A stretch of 64,000 nt of DNA from Streptomyces sp. CCM_MD2014 (GTDB lineage: Bacteria; Actinomycetota; Actinomycetes; Streptomycetales; Streptomycetaceae): contig NZ_CP009754.1 of the NCBI RefSeq assembly GCF_000772045.1, positions 1,240,001 through 1,304,000 on the forward strand, written 5' to 3'. The notes under the pieces were generated by a model. That model was given only the letters and a program-made list of their open reading frames with translations, did not search any database and was not told the DNA's origin. Each line of letters starts with the position of its first letter. Position 1 is the first letter of the stretch. Below are positions 1 to 10,186 of the stretch, piece by piece. Position numbers and translations under genes: made by a program.

Positions 1-815
<815 letters not shown>

Positions 816-859
816 GAAGGTCCTTTCGGGTCGGGGGTGGGAGTGCTGGGGCGTGCCGG

Positions 860-1714
860 TCACTTGACGGCTCCGGCCGTCAGGCCCGCCACCAGGTAGC
901 GCTGGAGGAGCAGGAAGCCCGCGACCACGGGCACGCTCACGACCAGCGAGGCGGCCATGATCTGGTTCCAGTACACGTCGTTCTGCGTGGAGTAGCCCTG
1001 GAGGCCGACGGCGAGGGTGCGGGTGGCGTCGTTGGTCATGACGGAGGCGAACAGGACTTCGCCCCAGGCGGTCATGAAGGCGTAGACGGCGACCGCGACG
1101 ATGCCGGGGATCGCGGCGGGCACCACGACCTTGAACAGGGCGCGCAGCGGCCCGCAGCCGTCCACGAGGGCCGCCTCGTCCAGGTCGCGGGGGACCGAGT
1201 CGAAGTACCCGATCAGCATCCAGATGGAGAAGGGCAGGGAGAAGGTCAGGTAGGTGAGGATGAGACCGCCGCGGGAGCCGAACAGGGCGATGCCGGTGGC
1301 GTTGCCGATGTTGACGTAGATGAGGAACAGGGGCAGCAGGAAGAGGATGCCCGGGAACATCTGGGTGGACAGGACGGTCACCGAGAAGACGCGCTTGCCG
1401 CGGAACTCGTAGCGGCTGACGGCGTAGGCGGCGAACACGGCGATGACGACGGAGCAGACGGTCGCCGCGCCGGCCACGATCAGCGAGTTCATGAAGTACT
1501 TCGCCAGCGGGACCGTCGACCAGATGTCGATGTACGGGCGGACGGTCAGGCCGCTCGGCAGCCAGTGGAACTGGCTGGACACGTCCTCGAGCGGCTTGAG
1601 CGAGCTGGAGACCATGACGTACACCGGCAGCAGGACGAAGCCGGTGAGCAGGGTGAGGAAGACGCGGCGGGTCCATGTGAAGGAGCGCGGCGCCGCCATC
1701 GGGGACCTAGACAT
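860..1714 (-). CDS. Carbohydrate ABC transporter permease (MalG/LacG type)
   Basis: This is an inner-membrane subunit of a CUT1-type sugar importer, 284 residues with about six hydrophobic segments. The cytoplasmic EAA loop that contacts the ATPase is visible as [19 protein letters not shown], followed by P, near residues 178-200. The N-terminus reads [11 protein letters not shown]; the start at 1714 overlaps the end of the upstream permease gene by 8 bp, which suggests translational coupling. It works with the permease at 1707-2735 and the binding protein at 2785-4101. No ATPase gene is linked, so a shared MsiK-like ATPase is the likely partner. Confidence 0.93.
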   Translation of the reverse strand: MSRSPMAAPRSFTWTRRVFLTLLTGFVLLPVYVMVSSSLKPLEDVSSQFHWLPSGLTVRPYIDIWSTVPLAKYFMNSLIVAGAATVCSVVIAVFAAYAVSRYEFRGKRVFSVTVLSTQMFPGILFLLPLFLIYVNIGNATGIALFGSRGGLILTYLTFSLPFSIWMLIGYFDSVPRDLDEAALVDGCGPLRALFKVVVPAAIPGIVAVAVYAFMTAWGEVLFASVMTNDATRTLAVGLQGYSTQNDVYWNQIMAASLVVSVPVVAGFLLLQRYLVAGLTAGAVK

Positions 1715-2735
1715 CGGCCGTCTTCCTCTCCTGGGAGTTGCGGGAGGACCGCGCGGTCCTGGAGGTCAGGAACAGGTACACGCCCGTCACCAGCAGCAGG
1801 AAGAGCAGCAGCAGGACCGACATGGCGGAGCCGGTGCCGAAGTTCCAGGTGACGAACGACGACTGGTAGATGTGGATGGAGATCAGGTCGGCGGCCTCCG
1901 GCGCCGCCTTGCCGAACAGGACGAACGGCGTGTTGAAGTCGTTGAACGTCCACAGGAACAGCACCAGGACGAGGACCTGGTTGACGGGACGCAGCGACGG
2001 CAGGGTGATGCGGCGGATCTGCTGCCAGACACCGGCGCCGTCGAGCGCGGCGGCCTCGTACAGCTCCCTGGGGATGTTCTGCAGGCCCGCCATGACGATG
2101 AGGAAGGCGAACGGCCAGCCCTTCCACACCGAGACGACGAGCAGCGCGACGAAGCTGTTGTCGCCGATCAGCCAGAAGGAGGGCTTGTCGGTGAGGCCGA
2201 GCTGGTCGTGCAGGACGTGGTTCACCAGGCCGTTGTCGTGCTGGAACATGAACGCCCAGGTGATGACGGCCGCGTAGACCGGCAGTGCGTACGGCACCAG
2301 GAAGATCGCGCGGAGCAGGCCCCGGCCGCGGAAGGCGTCCTGCATGCAGATCGCGGCGGCGGTGCCGATCAGCCAGCACAGGCCGACGGAGAGGATCGTG
2401 AAGGCGCAGGTGACCAGGAAGGAGTGGAGCAGCGCCTCGCCGACGGGGGCGTCGAAGTCCACCGACATGGTGAAGTTGTCGAGGCCGGTCCACGGGGCGG
2501 TGGTCCAGTCGCGGATGTAGAACTGGGTGAGCTCCTTGAAGCTCATCACGATGCCGATGACCATCGGCACCAGGTGGACGAGGAGTTCGAGGAGCAGGGC
2601 CGGCAGGAGCAGCAGGTAGGGCAGGCCGATGCGGCGGATCCGCCCGGGGCGGCGGCGGGGTCCGCGCGCCGTCCCGGGGGAGCTCTTGCCGACCGTCCGC
2701 TCGCCGGGCTGCGCCGAGGCGGTCGTGGTGGTCAT
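1707..2735 (-). CDS. Carbohydrate ABC transporter permease (MalF type)
   Basis: This is the second membrane subunit of the CUT1 importer, 342 residues. A basic, proline-rich N-terminal tail of about 30 residues precedes the first transmembrane segment (LPYLLLLPALLLELLVHLV). The EAA motif appears as YEAAALDGAGVWQQIRRIT, followed by LP. The stop codon lies inside the start region of the next permease gene. Codon use matches its neighbours. It is transcribed with the binding-protein gene 50 bp upstream. Confidence 0.93.
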   Translation of the reverse strand: MTTTTASAQPGERTVGKSSPGTARGPRRRPGRIRRIGLPYLLLLPALLLELLVHLVPMVIGIVMSFKELTQFYIRDWTTAPWTGLDNFTMSVDFDAPVGEALLHSFLVTCAFTILSVGLCWLIGTAAAICMQDAFRGRGLLRAIFLVPYALPVYAAVITWAFMFQHDNGLVNHVLHDQLGLTDKPSFWLIGDNSFVALLVVSVWKGWPFAFLIVMAGLQNIPRELYEAAALDGAGVWQQIRRITLPSLRPVNQVLVLVLFLWTFNDFNTPFVLFGKAAPEAADLISIHIYQSSFVTWNFGTGSAMSVLLLLFLLLVTGVYLFLTSRTARSSRNSQERKTADV

Positions 2736-2784
2736 GGCGAGGTCCGTGTCCGTGTCGGTGGGGCTGGGTTCCGGGTCGGGATGC

Positions 2785-4101
2785 TCACTTGTTCGGCATC
2801 TGCTGCTGTGCCTTGGCGAGCTTCTCCTTGACGGACTCGGTGGTCACCTCGCGTCCGTTCGCGGCGTCGGCGAACAGTTCCTTGACGGCGGTGCCGACCG
2901 CGGTCTCGAACTGCGACTCGTCGGGCACCTGGGGCAGGGCGGCCGCGCTGGTGGCGAGGGTCTCGCGCAGGACCGCGGTGGCCTGGGTGTTGAACGCGGG
3001 GTCGGACTGGGCGGCCTTGACCGGCGGGATGGAGCCGTAGGCCTTGTTGAGGAGCTTCTGCTCGGCGTCGCTGGTCATGAACTTCACGAACTTCGTGGCG
3101 CCGTCGAGGTTGTCGCTGTTCTTGAAGACGGCCATGTTGATGCCGGCGACCATGGAGTTGGTGGCCTTGCCCGTGCCGGGGGTGCCGGACGGGACGGGGG
3201 CGGGGGCGACGCCCCACTCGTCGTCCTTCATGCCCATGGTCTTGAAGGTGGCGGAGGCGGTCTGCCAGAGCACCATCGCGGTCTTGCCCTTGGCGAAGTC
3301 GCTGAGGGACTGGTTCTGCGCGTACTCGGCGTTGCCGGGCGCGATGACCTTGTCCTTCGCCATCAGGTCGACGTACTGCTTGACCGCGGCGACCGCGCCG
3401 TCGGAGGTGAAGTCGGGCTTGCCGTCGGCGGTGAAGAAGTCGGCGCCGTGCTGCTTGGCGAGGACGAAGACCTGGTGGATGTTGTTGGACAGGTTGGACC
3501 CCTCGGCGCCCAGGCCCCACTTGCCGTCCTTGGACATCTTCTTGCCCACCTCCACCAGCTCGTCCCAGGTGGCCGGGGGCTTGGTGATGCCGGCGTCGGC
3601 GAACATCTGCTTGTTGTAGTAGAGGGCGTACGCCATCGAGTACAGCGGGACCGCGGCCGGGTCCTGGCCCTCGACGCCGGTCGAGCCCAGCGCCGAGTCG
3701 ACGAAGCGGTCCTTGCCGCCGATCTTCTCGAAGTTCTTCGCGTCCCACGGCAGCAGGGCGCCGGTTGCCTGGAGGGAGGCGCTCCAGGTGTTGCCGATGT
3801 TCAGGACGTCGGGGCCCTGTCCCGAGGTGGTGGCGGTGAGGATCCGGTTCAGCAGGTCGGACCAGGGCACGACCTCCAGCTTCACCTTGATGCCGGTCTC
3901 CTTCTCGAACTTGTCCAGTTCGGGCTGGAGGACCTTCTTGTCGACCTCGACGCTGGCGCCCTGGTTGGAGGCCCAGTAGGTGAGTTCCTTCGGCGAGTCG
4001 TTGGATCCGCCGCCCGAGGAGGAGCCTCCTCCGCAGGCCGTGGCGGCGAGTGCGAGAGACAGGGTGACGGCGCCTACGGCCGCGGCTCGGATGCTGCGCA
4101 T
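2785..4101 (-). CDS. Sugar-binding lipoprotein of the ABC importer (family 1)
   Basis: This is the extracytoplasmic solute-binding protein of the importer, 438 residues. A short signal peptide ends in a lipobox (ALAATAC, Cys23), so the protein is lipid-anchored; a Gly/Ser linker follows. The mature part begins KELTYWASNQG, typical of family 1 (MalE/CebE-like) proteins, and contains an NKQMFADAGI-type segment. The start is the ATG at 4101. It is the first gene of the operon that ends in the GH1 gene and diverges from the ROK regulator at 4280. The bound sugar cannot be deduced; the GH1 partner suggests a beta-gluco-oligosaccharide. Confidence 0.93.
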   Translation of the reverse strand: MRSIRAAAVGAVTLSLALAATACGGGSSSGGGSNDSPKELTYWASNQGASVEVDKKVLQPELDKFEKETGIKVKLEVVPWSDLLNRILTATTSGQGPDVLNIGNTWSASLQATGALLPWDAKNFEKIGGKDRFVDSALGSTGVEGQDPAAVPLYSMAYALYYNKQMFADAGITKPPATWDELVEVGKKMSKDGKWGLGAEGSNLSNNIHQVFVLAKQHGADFFTADGKPDFTSDGAVAAVKQYVDLMAKDKVIAPGNAEYAQNQSLSDFAKGKTAMVLWQTASATFKTMGMKDDEWGVAPAPVPSGTPGTGKATNSMVAGINMAVFKNSDNLDGATKFVKFMTSDAEQKLLNKAYGSIPPVKAAQSDPAFNTQATAVLRETLATSAAALPQVPDESQFETAVGTAVKELFADAANGREVTTESVKEKLAKAQQQMPNK

Positions 4102-4184
4102 GGCTCCTGGGTTCCTTCCGGGAGTCGGTCGGGACGTTCCCCGACGGCGGCCTCGGTTGTTTCCCTCCCGAAGCCCCTCATGGC

Positions 4185-4205
4185 TTAATTTAGGGCGTGA
4201 GTTAA
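4185..4205. promoter_or_regulatory. Inverted-repeat operator, probably for the ROK regulator at 4280
   Basis: TTAATTTA at 4185-4192 and TGAGTTAA at 4198-4205 form a dyad (TTAAYTYA) around a 5-base spacer, in an AT-rich patch unlike the surrounding DNA. It lies 84 bp before the binding-protein start and 75 bp before the ROK start. The right arm covers the predicted -10 box of the importer promoter, so a bound regulator would block that promoter. Confidence 0.6.
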
Positions 4206-4228
4206 TCTCCGAGAGAACGACTCGTCAA
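4200..4228 (-). promoter_or_regulatory. Predicted sigma-70-type promoter of the importer operon
   Basis: On the minus strand TTGACG (4228-4223) and TTAACT (4205-4200) are separated by 17 bases, which matches a housekeeping promoter facing the binding-protein gene. The -10 overlaps the right half of the operator at 4185-4205. Confidence 0.5.
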
Positions 4229-4279
4229 GGGCTCGCGCACGTTCGAGCGGCGCGCGGCGGCGGGAAAAGGAGGGGCCCG

Positions 4280-5596
4280 ATGGCCATGCAGGGCAAGCGC
4301 ACGGTCCGTGACCTGCGACGGGAGAGCCGCAGCGCCGTTCTGCAACGGTTGTATTTCGACGGGCCGATGAGCCGGCTCGCGCTGGGCTCGGCGGCGGGCC
4401 TGAGTTCGGGATCCGTCAGCAACGTGGTCGCCGAGCTGATGGCCGACGGGCTGGTGGAGGAGGCGGGCAGCCTCGGCACGGACGGCGGCCGACCGCGCAC
4501 CCTCGTCCGCGTCGCGGCCGGCCGGGGGCGCCTCGTCGGCGTGGACGTGGGCGAGACCCGCGTACGGGTCGAGCTGTTCGACCTGTCGATGTCCGAACTG
4601 GCCAGGACGGAGCGCGTACTTCCCGGGCACGGATCCCGTTCGTACGACGTCGAGTCGGTCGCCGGGCACATCCTCGACGGCGTCGCGGAGGTGCTCGGCG
4701 CGGACGGCTGTGCACGGGACCCCGGTGAGCTGCTGGGCGTCGGCATCGGTGTGCCCGGCATCGTCGAGCGCACCGCCGCGGGAACCGTGGTGCACGGGCA
4801 GACCGTCGGATGGGACGCGGTACCGCTGGAGGCTCTGCTGCGCGACTCGGGCCGGCTGCCCGCGCACGCGCCGCTGTTCATCGAGAACGGTGCCCGGACA
4901 CTGGGGCAGGCCGAGATGTGGTTCGGCGGCGGACGCGGCGCCCGCAACGCCGTGGTCGTGCTCTTCGGCTCCGGCGTCGGCGCGTGCGTCGTCACCGACG
5001 ACGTGGAGCAGGGGCGGGCGGTGGAGTGGGGCCATCTGACCGTGCGGGTGCGGGGGCGCCGGTGCCGGTGCGGGGCGCGGGGGTGCCTGGAGGCGTACGC
5101 CGGTGCGGAGGCGCTGCTGGCGCGGTGGCGGGAGGCGGGGGGTCAGCCGCCGCCCGGCGCCGACGAGGAGGCGGCGCTCACCGCGCTGCTGTCCGCCGCC
5201 CGGCCCGGCGACGGGGGCGAGGCCGATCCGGTGGCGGCGGAGGTTCTCGCGGAGACCGCCGAGTACCTGGGCGCGGGGCTGGCCGACCTCGTCAACCTCT
5301 TCCAGCCCGAGCGGATCCTGGTGGGCGGGTGGGCCGGGCTCCAGCTCGGCCCGGCCTTCCTGGAGTCCGTGCGGGACCACACCCTGGCCCACGCCCTGCG
5401 GCACCCCGCCGGACGGGTGGGCATCGCGCTGGGTCGTCTCGGTCCCGACGCGGTGACGGTGGGCGCCGCGATCCTGCCCCTGGCGGCGTTCTTCGCCCGC
5501 GGCGGCCGGCGGGTGCAGGTGGACTCGCCCGCGCCGGTCCCGGCCTGGCGGGCGGCGCTCGGGGGACGGCTGGCGGGGCAACGGGGCGGAGGGTGA
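4280..5596 (+). CDS. ROK-family transcriptional regulator
   Basis: This is a 438-residue repressor-type ROK protein. An N-terminal winged helix-turn-helix (residues ~8-65, ending SSGSVSNVVAELMADGLV) precedes a sugar-kinase-like domain with the zinc-binding CRCGARGCLEAYAG motif. The start is the ATG at 4280, chosen because AAAAGGAGG lies 7 bases upstream; longer upstream reading frames lack a ribosome site. It is divergent from the importer and GH1 operon, and the dyad at 4185-4205 lies between them, so it probably represses that operon and perhaps itself. The inducer is unknown. Confidence 0.9.
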   Translation: MAMQGKRTVRDLRRESRSAVLQRLYFDGPMSRLALGSAAGLSSGSVSNVVAELMADGLVEEAGSLGTDGGRPRTLVRVAAGRGRLVGVDVGETRVRVELFDLSMSELARTERVLPGHGSRSYDVESVAGHILDGVAEVLGADGCARDPGELLGVGIGVPGIVERTAAGTVVHGQTVGWDAVPLEALLRDSGRLPAHAPLFIENGARTLGQAEMWFGGGRGARNAVVVLFGSGVGACVVTDDVEQGRAVEWGHLTVRVRGRRCRCGARGCLEAYAGAEALLARWREAGGQPPPGADEEAALTALLSAARPGDGGEADPVAAEVLAETAEYLGAGLADLVNLFQPERILVGGWAGLQLGPAFLESVRDHTLAHALRHPAGRVGIALGRLGPDAVTVGAAILPLAAFFARGGRRVQVDSPAPVPAWRAALGGRLAGQRGGG

Positions 5597-5612
5597 CCGG
5601 GAGAAGGCGGAC

Positions 5613-5652
5613 GGCCATCGGGCCATCGGGCCATCGGGCCATCGGGCCATCG
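5613..5652. repeat. Five perfect tandem copies of the octamer GGCCATCG
   Basis: Five uninterrupted copies of GGCCATCG fill 40 bases between the ROK stop (5596) and the TetR gene (5782), followed by a diverged GGATGGAG. Such a pure short repeat in non-coding DNA is a likely site of copy-number change by slippage. No role can be seen beyond its position in front of the TetR gene. Confidence 0.9.
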
Positions 5653-5781
5653 GGATGGAGCATGACGGCGTGTGCGCGGTGCGTGCGGTGACGGGTGCGA
5701 GGATGGGGCCCGGCCGGGCAAGCCCCGAGCGGAAAAGGCCGGCGGGGCGGGGCGGCCGGGAGCGAGAGGGAGAACGACGAG

Positions 5782-6447
5782 ATGGCGGGCCGAAGGCGTT
5801 GGTCTACCGAGCAGATCCTGGACGCGGCGGCGGAACTGCTGCTGACGGGCGACGCCGAGACGTTCAGCGTGCGCAAGCTCGCGGCGGCGCTGGGAACCGA
5901 CTCCTCCAGTCTCTACCGGCACTTCCGCAACAAGACCGAGCTGCTGCGCGCGGTCGCCGACCGGATCCTGCTGTCCGCCATGGACGGCTACCGGCCCGAG
6001 GGTGACTGGAAGCAGCGCCTCACCGCCGTGGCCCTGCGGCTGCGCGCGGCCTTCGGGCAGCAGCCCCAGCTCGCCGCCGTGTGGGGGCGGCACGGCTCGG
6101 GCGGTGCCGGTTCCCGGCTGGTGATGGAGGAGGTGCTGCGGGCGCTGCGCGCCTCGGGCCTGCCCGACGAGGAGATTCCCGCGCGCTACCACCGGCTCGT
6201 CGTTCTGATCGCCTCGCTGATCACCGCCGAGGGCGGGTTCGGTGCCGTCGGCGCCGAGGAGAACGAGCAGGGCATGGAGCAGTTCCGGGTCGCGGTCCTG
6301 GGCGCCGATCCGGACCGATTCCCCACCCTGGCCCACTTCGCCCGCGAGATCCGCCCCCTGGGTGCGGACCGCCGCGCCGCCTTCGAGGAGATCCTCGCGG
6401 CCCACCTCGCCCACATCGAGGCCGCGAGCCCCCGGCCGCGGTCCTGA
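5782..6447 (+). CDS. TetR/AcrR-family transcriptional regulator
   Basis: This is a 221-residue TetR-type repressor. The helix-turn-helix is in the first 50 residues, with the recognition region reading SVRKLAAALGTDSSSLYRHF, followed by the usual NKTELLRAVADRIL. The C-terminal helical domain resembles TetR_C proteins but gives no clue to its ligand. The start is the ATG at 5782, after GAGAGGGAGA; an in-frame start at 5695 would add a low-complexity leader and is less likely. It is convergent with the LacI gene, 16 bp apart. No obvious target gene is adjacent. Confidence 0.88.
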   Translation: MAGRRRWSTEQILDAAAELLLTGDAETFSVRKLAAALGTDSSSLYRHFRNKTELLRAVADRILLSAMDGYRPEGDWKQRLTAVALRLRAAFGQQPQLAAVWGRHGSGGAGSRLVMEEVLRALRASGLPDEEIPARYHRLVVLIASLITAEGGFGAVGAEENEQGMEQFRVAVLGADPDRFPTLAHFAREIRPLGADRRAAFEEILAAHLAHIEAASPRPRS

Positions 6448-6463
6448 GGCGAGCCCCGGACCG

Positions 6464-7504
6464 CTACGCCGAGTCCCGGACCACCAGTTCCGGGTCGAAG
6501 ATCACCGACGTCGGTTCGGTGCGCGCGCCCTTGATGTGGTCGTCGAGGAGGCGTGCCATCGTGGCCGCCATCTCCTCGACGGGCTGGCGGACCGTGGTCA
6601 GCCGGGGCCGGCAGGTGACGGCCACGCTGGAGTCGTCGAAGCCGACGACCGCGACGTCCTGCGGCACCCGGCGTCCGTGGTCGCGCAGCACCTGGACGGC
6701 GCCCTGGGCCATCAGGTCGTTGGCGGTGAACACGCCGTCGGTGTCGGGGTGTTCGGCGAGCAGTGAGGCCATCGCGGCCATGCCGCTGTCCACCGTGAAG
6801 CCGCCCTCGGCCACCGGTACGTGGGGGTGCCCGTGCCGGGCCAGGGTGTCCCGGAACCCGGCCAGGCGCTCCTGGCTGGCGGCGACCGCCAGCGGCCCGG
6901 TGACGGTGGCCGGCCGGCGGCACCCCCGTTCCAGCAGGTGCTCGGCGGCGAGCCGGCCGCCGTCGCGGTGGGCGAGGTCGACGTAGCTGAGCGGCACCGG
7001 GCGGCCTGGACGGGCGAACAGCACCGCCGGCATCCCGGCGCCGGCGAGCAGCGCGGGCAGCGGGTCGTCGGGGTGGGTGGACACCACCAGGGCACCGTCC
7101 GCGCCGCCCTGCCGGAGGTAGGCCACGACCTCCCGCCGGGCCTCGGGGGTCTCGGCGAACATGAGCACCGGGTGCATCCTGCGCGGCCTGAGGTGACCGA
7201 CCACGCCGCCGACGACGCGGCCGAAGAACGGGTCGGCGAACACCCGTGTGGCGAACGCGTTCTGCTCCGTGTCCGAGGCGTCGCCCGCGCCCGAGACGAC
7301 CAGGGCGACGGTCGTGGTGCGCCGGGTGACCAGTTGCCTGGCGGCCTGGTTGGGTGCGTACCCGGTGCGTTCGATGGCCCGGCGGACCAGGTCCTGGATG
7401 GCCGGGTCGACGTTGCGGACGCCGTTGACCACCCGGGAGACGGTGGCCCGGGAGACGCCAGCCTCCCGGGCCACGTCCTCGAGGGTCGGGGCCTGTCTGC
7501 TCAT
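6464..7504 (-). CDS. LacI-family repressor of the beta-1,3-glucan locus
   Basis: This is a 346-residue LacI/GalR repressor. The N-terminal helix-turn-helix reads TLEDVAREAGVSRATVSRVV (residues ~7-27), followed by a hinge and a periplasmic-binding-protein-like sensor domain, with typical VVGFDDSSVA and LTTVRQP segments near the end. It lies downstream of the GH3 gene on the same strand. An AGAGCGCTCT palindrome at 7540-7549, 36 bases before its start, suggests autoregulation. The same core occurs at both promoters of the divergent DUF1996 and GH55 genes, so it is the likely repressor of the whole locus. Confidence 0.92.
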   Translation of the reverse strand: MSRQAPTLEDVAREAGVSRATVSRVVNGVRNVDPAIQDLVRRAIERTGYAPNQAARQLVTRRTTTVALVVSGAGDASDTEQNAFATRVFADPFFGRVVGGVVGHLRPRRMHPVLMFAETPEARREVVAYLRQGGADGALVVSTHPDDPLPALLAGAGMPAVLFARPGRPVPLSYVDLAHRDGGRLAAEHLLERGCRRPATVTGPLAVAASQERLAGFRDTLARHGHPHVPVAEGGFTVDSGMAAMASLLAEHPDTDGVFTANDLMAQGAVQVLRDHGRRVPQDVAVVGFDDSSVAVTCRPRLTTVRQPVEEMAATMARLLDDHIKGARTEPTSVIFDPELVVRDSA

Positions 7505-7539
7505 GCCCGCACCCTAACCGGCGGGGTCCGGCGCGTGGT

Positions 7540-7549
7540 AGAGCGCTCT
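7540..7549. promoter_or_regulatory. LacI-type operator AGAGCGCTCT before the repressor gene
   Basis: A perfect 10-bp palindrome with the GAGCGCTC core common to streptomycete LacI-family operators. It sits between the GH3 stop (7571) and the repressor start (7504). The same core is at 13173-13186 and 13351-13360. Confidence 0.65.
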
Positions 7550-7570
7550 CCTGCCGTGTGCTGCCCCGCC

Positions 7571-10156
7571 TCACGCGCCGGGCGCGGGTACGACCTCCAG
7601 GTCCGCGGCCAGCGGCACGTCCCCCGCCGATCTGCCGGCCAGCACTCTCCAGGCCCCCGTCTCCGTGCGCCAGGCGTGCTCCGCCACCGACCAGTGGCAC
7701 AGCGCCCGCGCCGGGACCCGCACCGCCGCCGTCGCCGTCTCCCCCGGGCGCGCCCGCACCGCCGCGTACCCGGCGAGCCACCGTACGGGACGGTCGAGCG
7801 CCGACGCGGGCCGCGCGAGGTACACCTGCACGACCTCCCGGCCCTCCCGCACACCGGTGTTGCGCACCTGTACGCGCACGGTGAGGTCCTCGCCCGCCCG
7901 GGCCTCCTCCGGGACGGTCAGCTCGTCGTAGGACCAGGTGGTGTAGCCGAGTCCGTGGCCGAACCAGTAGGCGGGCGTGCGGTGGTGGCGCAGCCAGCCC
8001 CGGTGGCCGACGTGCAGGCCCTCGTCGTAGTCGAGGCGGCCCGCGCCGTCCGGGCGGGTGCGGGTGACCGGGGCGTCGGTGAGCGCGGCCGGCCAGGTGG
8101 TGGGCAGCCGTCCGCCGGGCTCGGCGCGCCCGAAGATCACGTCGGCGAGTCCGGCGCCGCCCTCCTGGCCGGGGAACCAGGCCAGCAGGACCGCGCCCGC
8201 CTGCTCCCGCCAGGGCAGTTCCACCGGGCCGCCGCTGTTGACGACGGCGACGGTGCGCCGGTTGGCGGCCGTGACGGCGCGGACCAGCGCGTCCTGGGTG
8301 GCGCCGAGCGCCAGGTCCGTGCGGTCGTGGCCCTCCGACTCCCCGTGCTCGGTGGTGCCGACGACCACGATCGCCGCGTCCGCCTCGGCTGCCGCGCGGG
8401 CCGCCTCGGAGAGCGACGCGGCGACGTCCGGAGCCGGCGGGGCCGCGACGAGGACGGTCGCCCGGCCGGTGCCGGGCGCCAGTTCGCGGCGGGCCACCAG
8501 CAGGGCGTCCCGGCCCACCGTGAGATCCGCGGTGGCGTACTGGGCGGGCGGGTTGACGTGCACCACCGCCGGATCGTCGGTGAGCGGCGGGAAGTCGCCC
8601 TCCAGGAGGGTGCGCCCGTCCAGGGTCAGGCTCATGCGGCCGAAGCCGGCCACGCCCAGGGTCCAGCGGCCGGCGGTACGGGGACGCAGCCGGGCGCCGA
8701 TCTCGACGGTGTGCGCGCCCGGCACCGGGCGGGGCTCGAGCAGCCGTCCGCCCGGACGCCGTTCGGCGTACAGCTCGCGGCCGTCGGCGTCGAGCATCCG
8801 CAGCAGAACACCGGGCTGGCCGGAGCGCGGGTCGGTGCAGTCGTCCGGGTCCAGTGGAGGTGCGGGGCCGTCCGGTCGGGGGCCCGGGACGTGGACGACG
8901 CGTGCCCGGCCGTGCAGTCCGGCCCGGATGCCGTCGAGGACGGACACCTCTTCCCCCGGGAAGACACCCGCGCTGCCGCCGCCCTGGGTGCGGGTCCGCG
9001 CGGCGTGCGCGCCGATCACGGCGACCGTTGCGAGGTGCTCCGGGTCCAGGGGGAGCACGTCCCTGTTGGCCAGCAGAACCGCCCCGGCGGCGACGGCCCG
9101 GCGGGCCAGGGCCCGGACCCGGGCCGGGTCGTCACGGGTGGGCGACGGCGCGGGGACCGACAGGTGCTCCGCACCACCCGGGCCGTCCGTCGGCACCGGC
9201 CCGAACGCGCCACGGGCGTCCGACGACGCACGGACCGCCGGCCGCTCCCCGCCAGGCGACTCCCCCGTCGGCCGCAACCGGTGCGAGTCGGGTGCGTCCA
9301 GCGCGTCCGACCAGGCCGCGAGGCGCAGCAAGCGCCGTGCCTTGTCGTCGACGGTCGCCTCGGGCACGTCGCCGTCGGCCGCCGCCCGTGCCAGCGCCTC
9401 GCCCCACGGGCCCTCGGGCCCCGGCATGGCGAGGTCGAGACCGGCGCGGGCCGTGTCCACGGTGCCGCGCACGGCTCCCCAGTCGGAGACGACGACGCCG
9501 TCGAAGCCCCACTCGCTCTTCAGCGGGTCGGTGAGCAGGGCGCTCGCGGTCATGGTGGTGCCGTTGACCGCATTGTACCCCGCCATGACGAGTCGCACCC
9601 CGGCCGCCACCGCCGCCTCGAAGGGCGCGAGGTAGACCTCCCGCAGCACCCGTTCGCCCACCCGCACGTCGACGGTGAGGCGGTCGGTCTCGGAGTCGTT
9701 GGCCACGTAGTGCTTGGCGGTGGCGGCCACGCCGTGGGCCTGGACACCCCGGATCAGCGCGGCGCCGATGCGGCCGGTCAGCTCGGGGTCCTCGGAGAGG
9801 CACTCGAAGTGCCGGCCGCCCAGCGGACTGCGGTGCAGGTTCAGGGTCGGGGCCAGGAGGACGTCCACCCCCTTGCGCCGGGCCTCGGCGGCGAGCAGTC
9901 CGCCGAGGCGTTCGACGAGGCCCTCGTCCCAGGTGGCGGCGAGTGCCGAGGCCGAGGGCAGCAGGACGGAGGTGCTCAGCTCGTCCCAGGCCTCGCCCCG
10001 TACGCCCGCCGGGCCGTCCGACATCACCAACTCCCGCAGCCCCACGGCGGGTTCCGCCTTCGTGCGCCAGGTCGTGGCGCCGGTCAGCAGCAGTGCGCGG
10101 GCGCGCGGTGTCAATGTGCCGAGCAGCCGGTCGATCTCTTCGTCACTCGTCCCCAC
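7571..10156 (-). CDS. GH3 beta-glucosidase with PA14-like insert
   Basis: This is an 861-residue GH3 enzyme without a signal peptide, so probably cytoplasmic. The N-terminal barrel has SDGPAGVRGE, KHYVANDSE and the nucleophile motif VVVSDWGAV (Asp near residue 225). The second alpha/beta domain is interrupted at about residues 390-540 by a PA14-like beta region, and a fibronectin-III-like domain closes the C-terminus (EVVQVYLARP). This layout is known in GH3 beta-glucosidases whose insert narrows specificity to short oligosaccharides. Next to GH55 and clan GH-A glucanases it probably finishes laminari-oligosaccharides to glucose. It begins 30 bp after the upstream hydrolase gene and is likely co-transcribed with it. 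Confidence 0.92.
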   Translation of the reverse strand: MGTSDEEIDRLLGTLTPRARALLLTGATTWRTKAEPAVGLRELVMSDGPAGVRGEAWDELSTSVLLPSASALAATWDEGLVERLGGLLAAEARRKGVDVLLAPTLNLHRSPLGGRHFECLSEDPELTGRIGAALIRGVQAHGVAATAKHYVANDSETDRLTVDVRVGERVLREVYLAPFEAAVAAGVRLVMAGYNAVNGTTMTASALLTDPLKSEWGFDGVVVSDWGAVRGTVDTARAGLDLAMPGPEGPWGEALARAAADGDVPEATVDDKARRLLRLAAWSDALDAPDSHRLRPTGESPGGERPAVRASSDARGAFGPVPTDGPGGAEHLSVPAPSPTRDDPARVRALARRAVAAGAVLLANRDVLPLDPEHLATVAVIGAHAARTRTQGGGSAGVFPGEEVSVLDGIRAGLHGRARVVHVPGPRPDGPAPPLDPDDCTDPRSGQPGVLLRMLDADGRELYAERRPGGRLLEPRPVPGAHTVEIGARLRPRTAGRWTLGVAGFGRMSLTLDGRTLLEGDFPPLTDDPAVVHVNPPAQYATADLTVGRDALLVARRELAPGTGRATVLVAAPPAPDVAASLSEAARAAAEADAAIVVVGTTEHGESEGHDRTDLALGATQDALVRAVTAANRRTVAVVNSGGPVELPWREQAGAVLLAWFPGQEGGAGLADVIFGRAEPGGRLPTTWPAALTDAPVTRTRPDGAGRLDYDEGLHVGHRGWLRHHRTPAYWFGHGLGYTTWSYDELTVPEEARAGEDLTVRVQVRNTGVREGREVVQVYLARPASALDRPVRWLAGYAAVRARPGETATAAVRVPARALCHWSVAEHAWRTETGAWRVLAGRSAGDVPLAADLEVVPAPGA

Positions 10157-10186
10157 CCGGGCTCCCCTCCGTGTCGTTCCGCGACG

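Noticed and set aside
5613..5652. CRISPR-like array from the regular repeats
   Set aside because: The units are 8 bases long and directly adjacent, with no spacers and no cas gene nearby.
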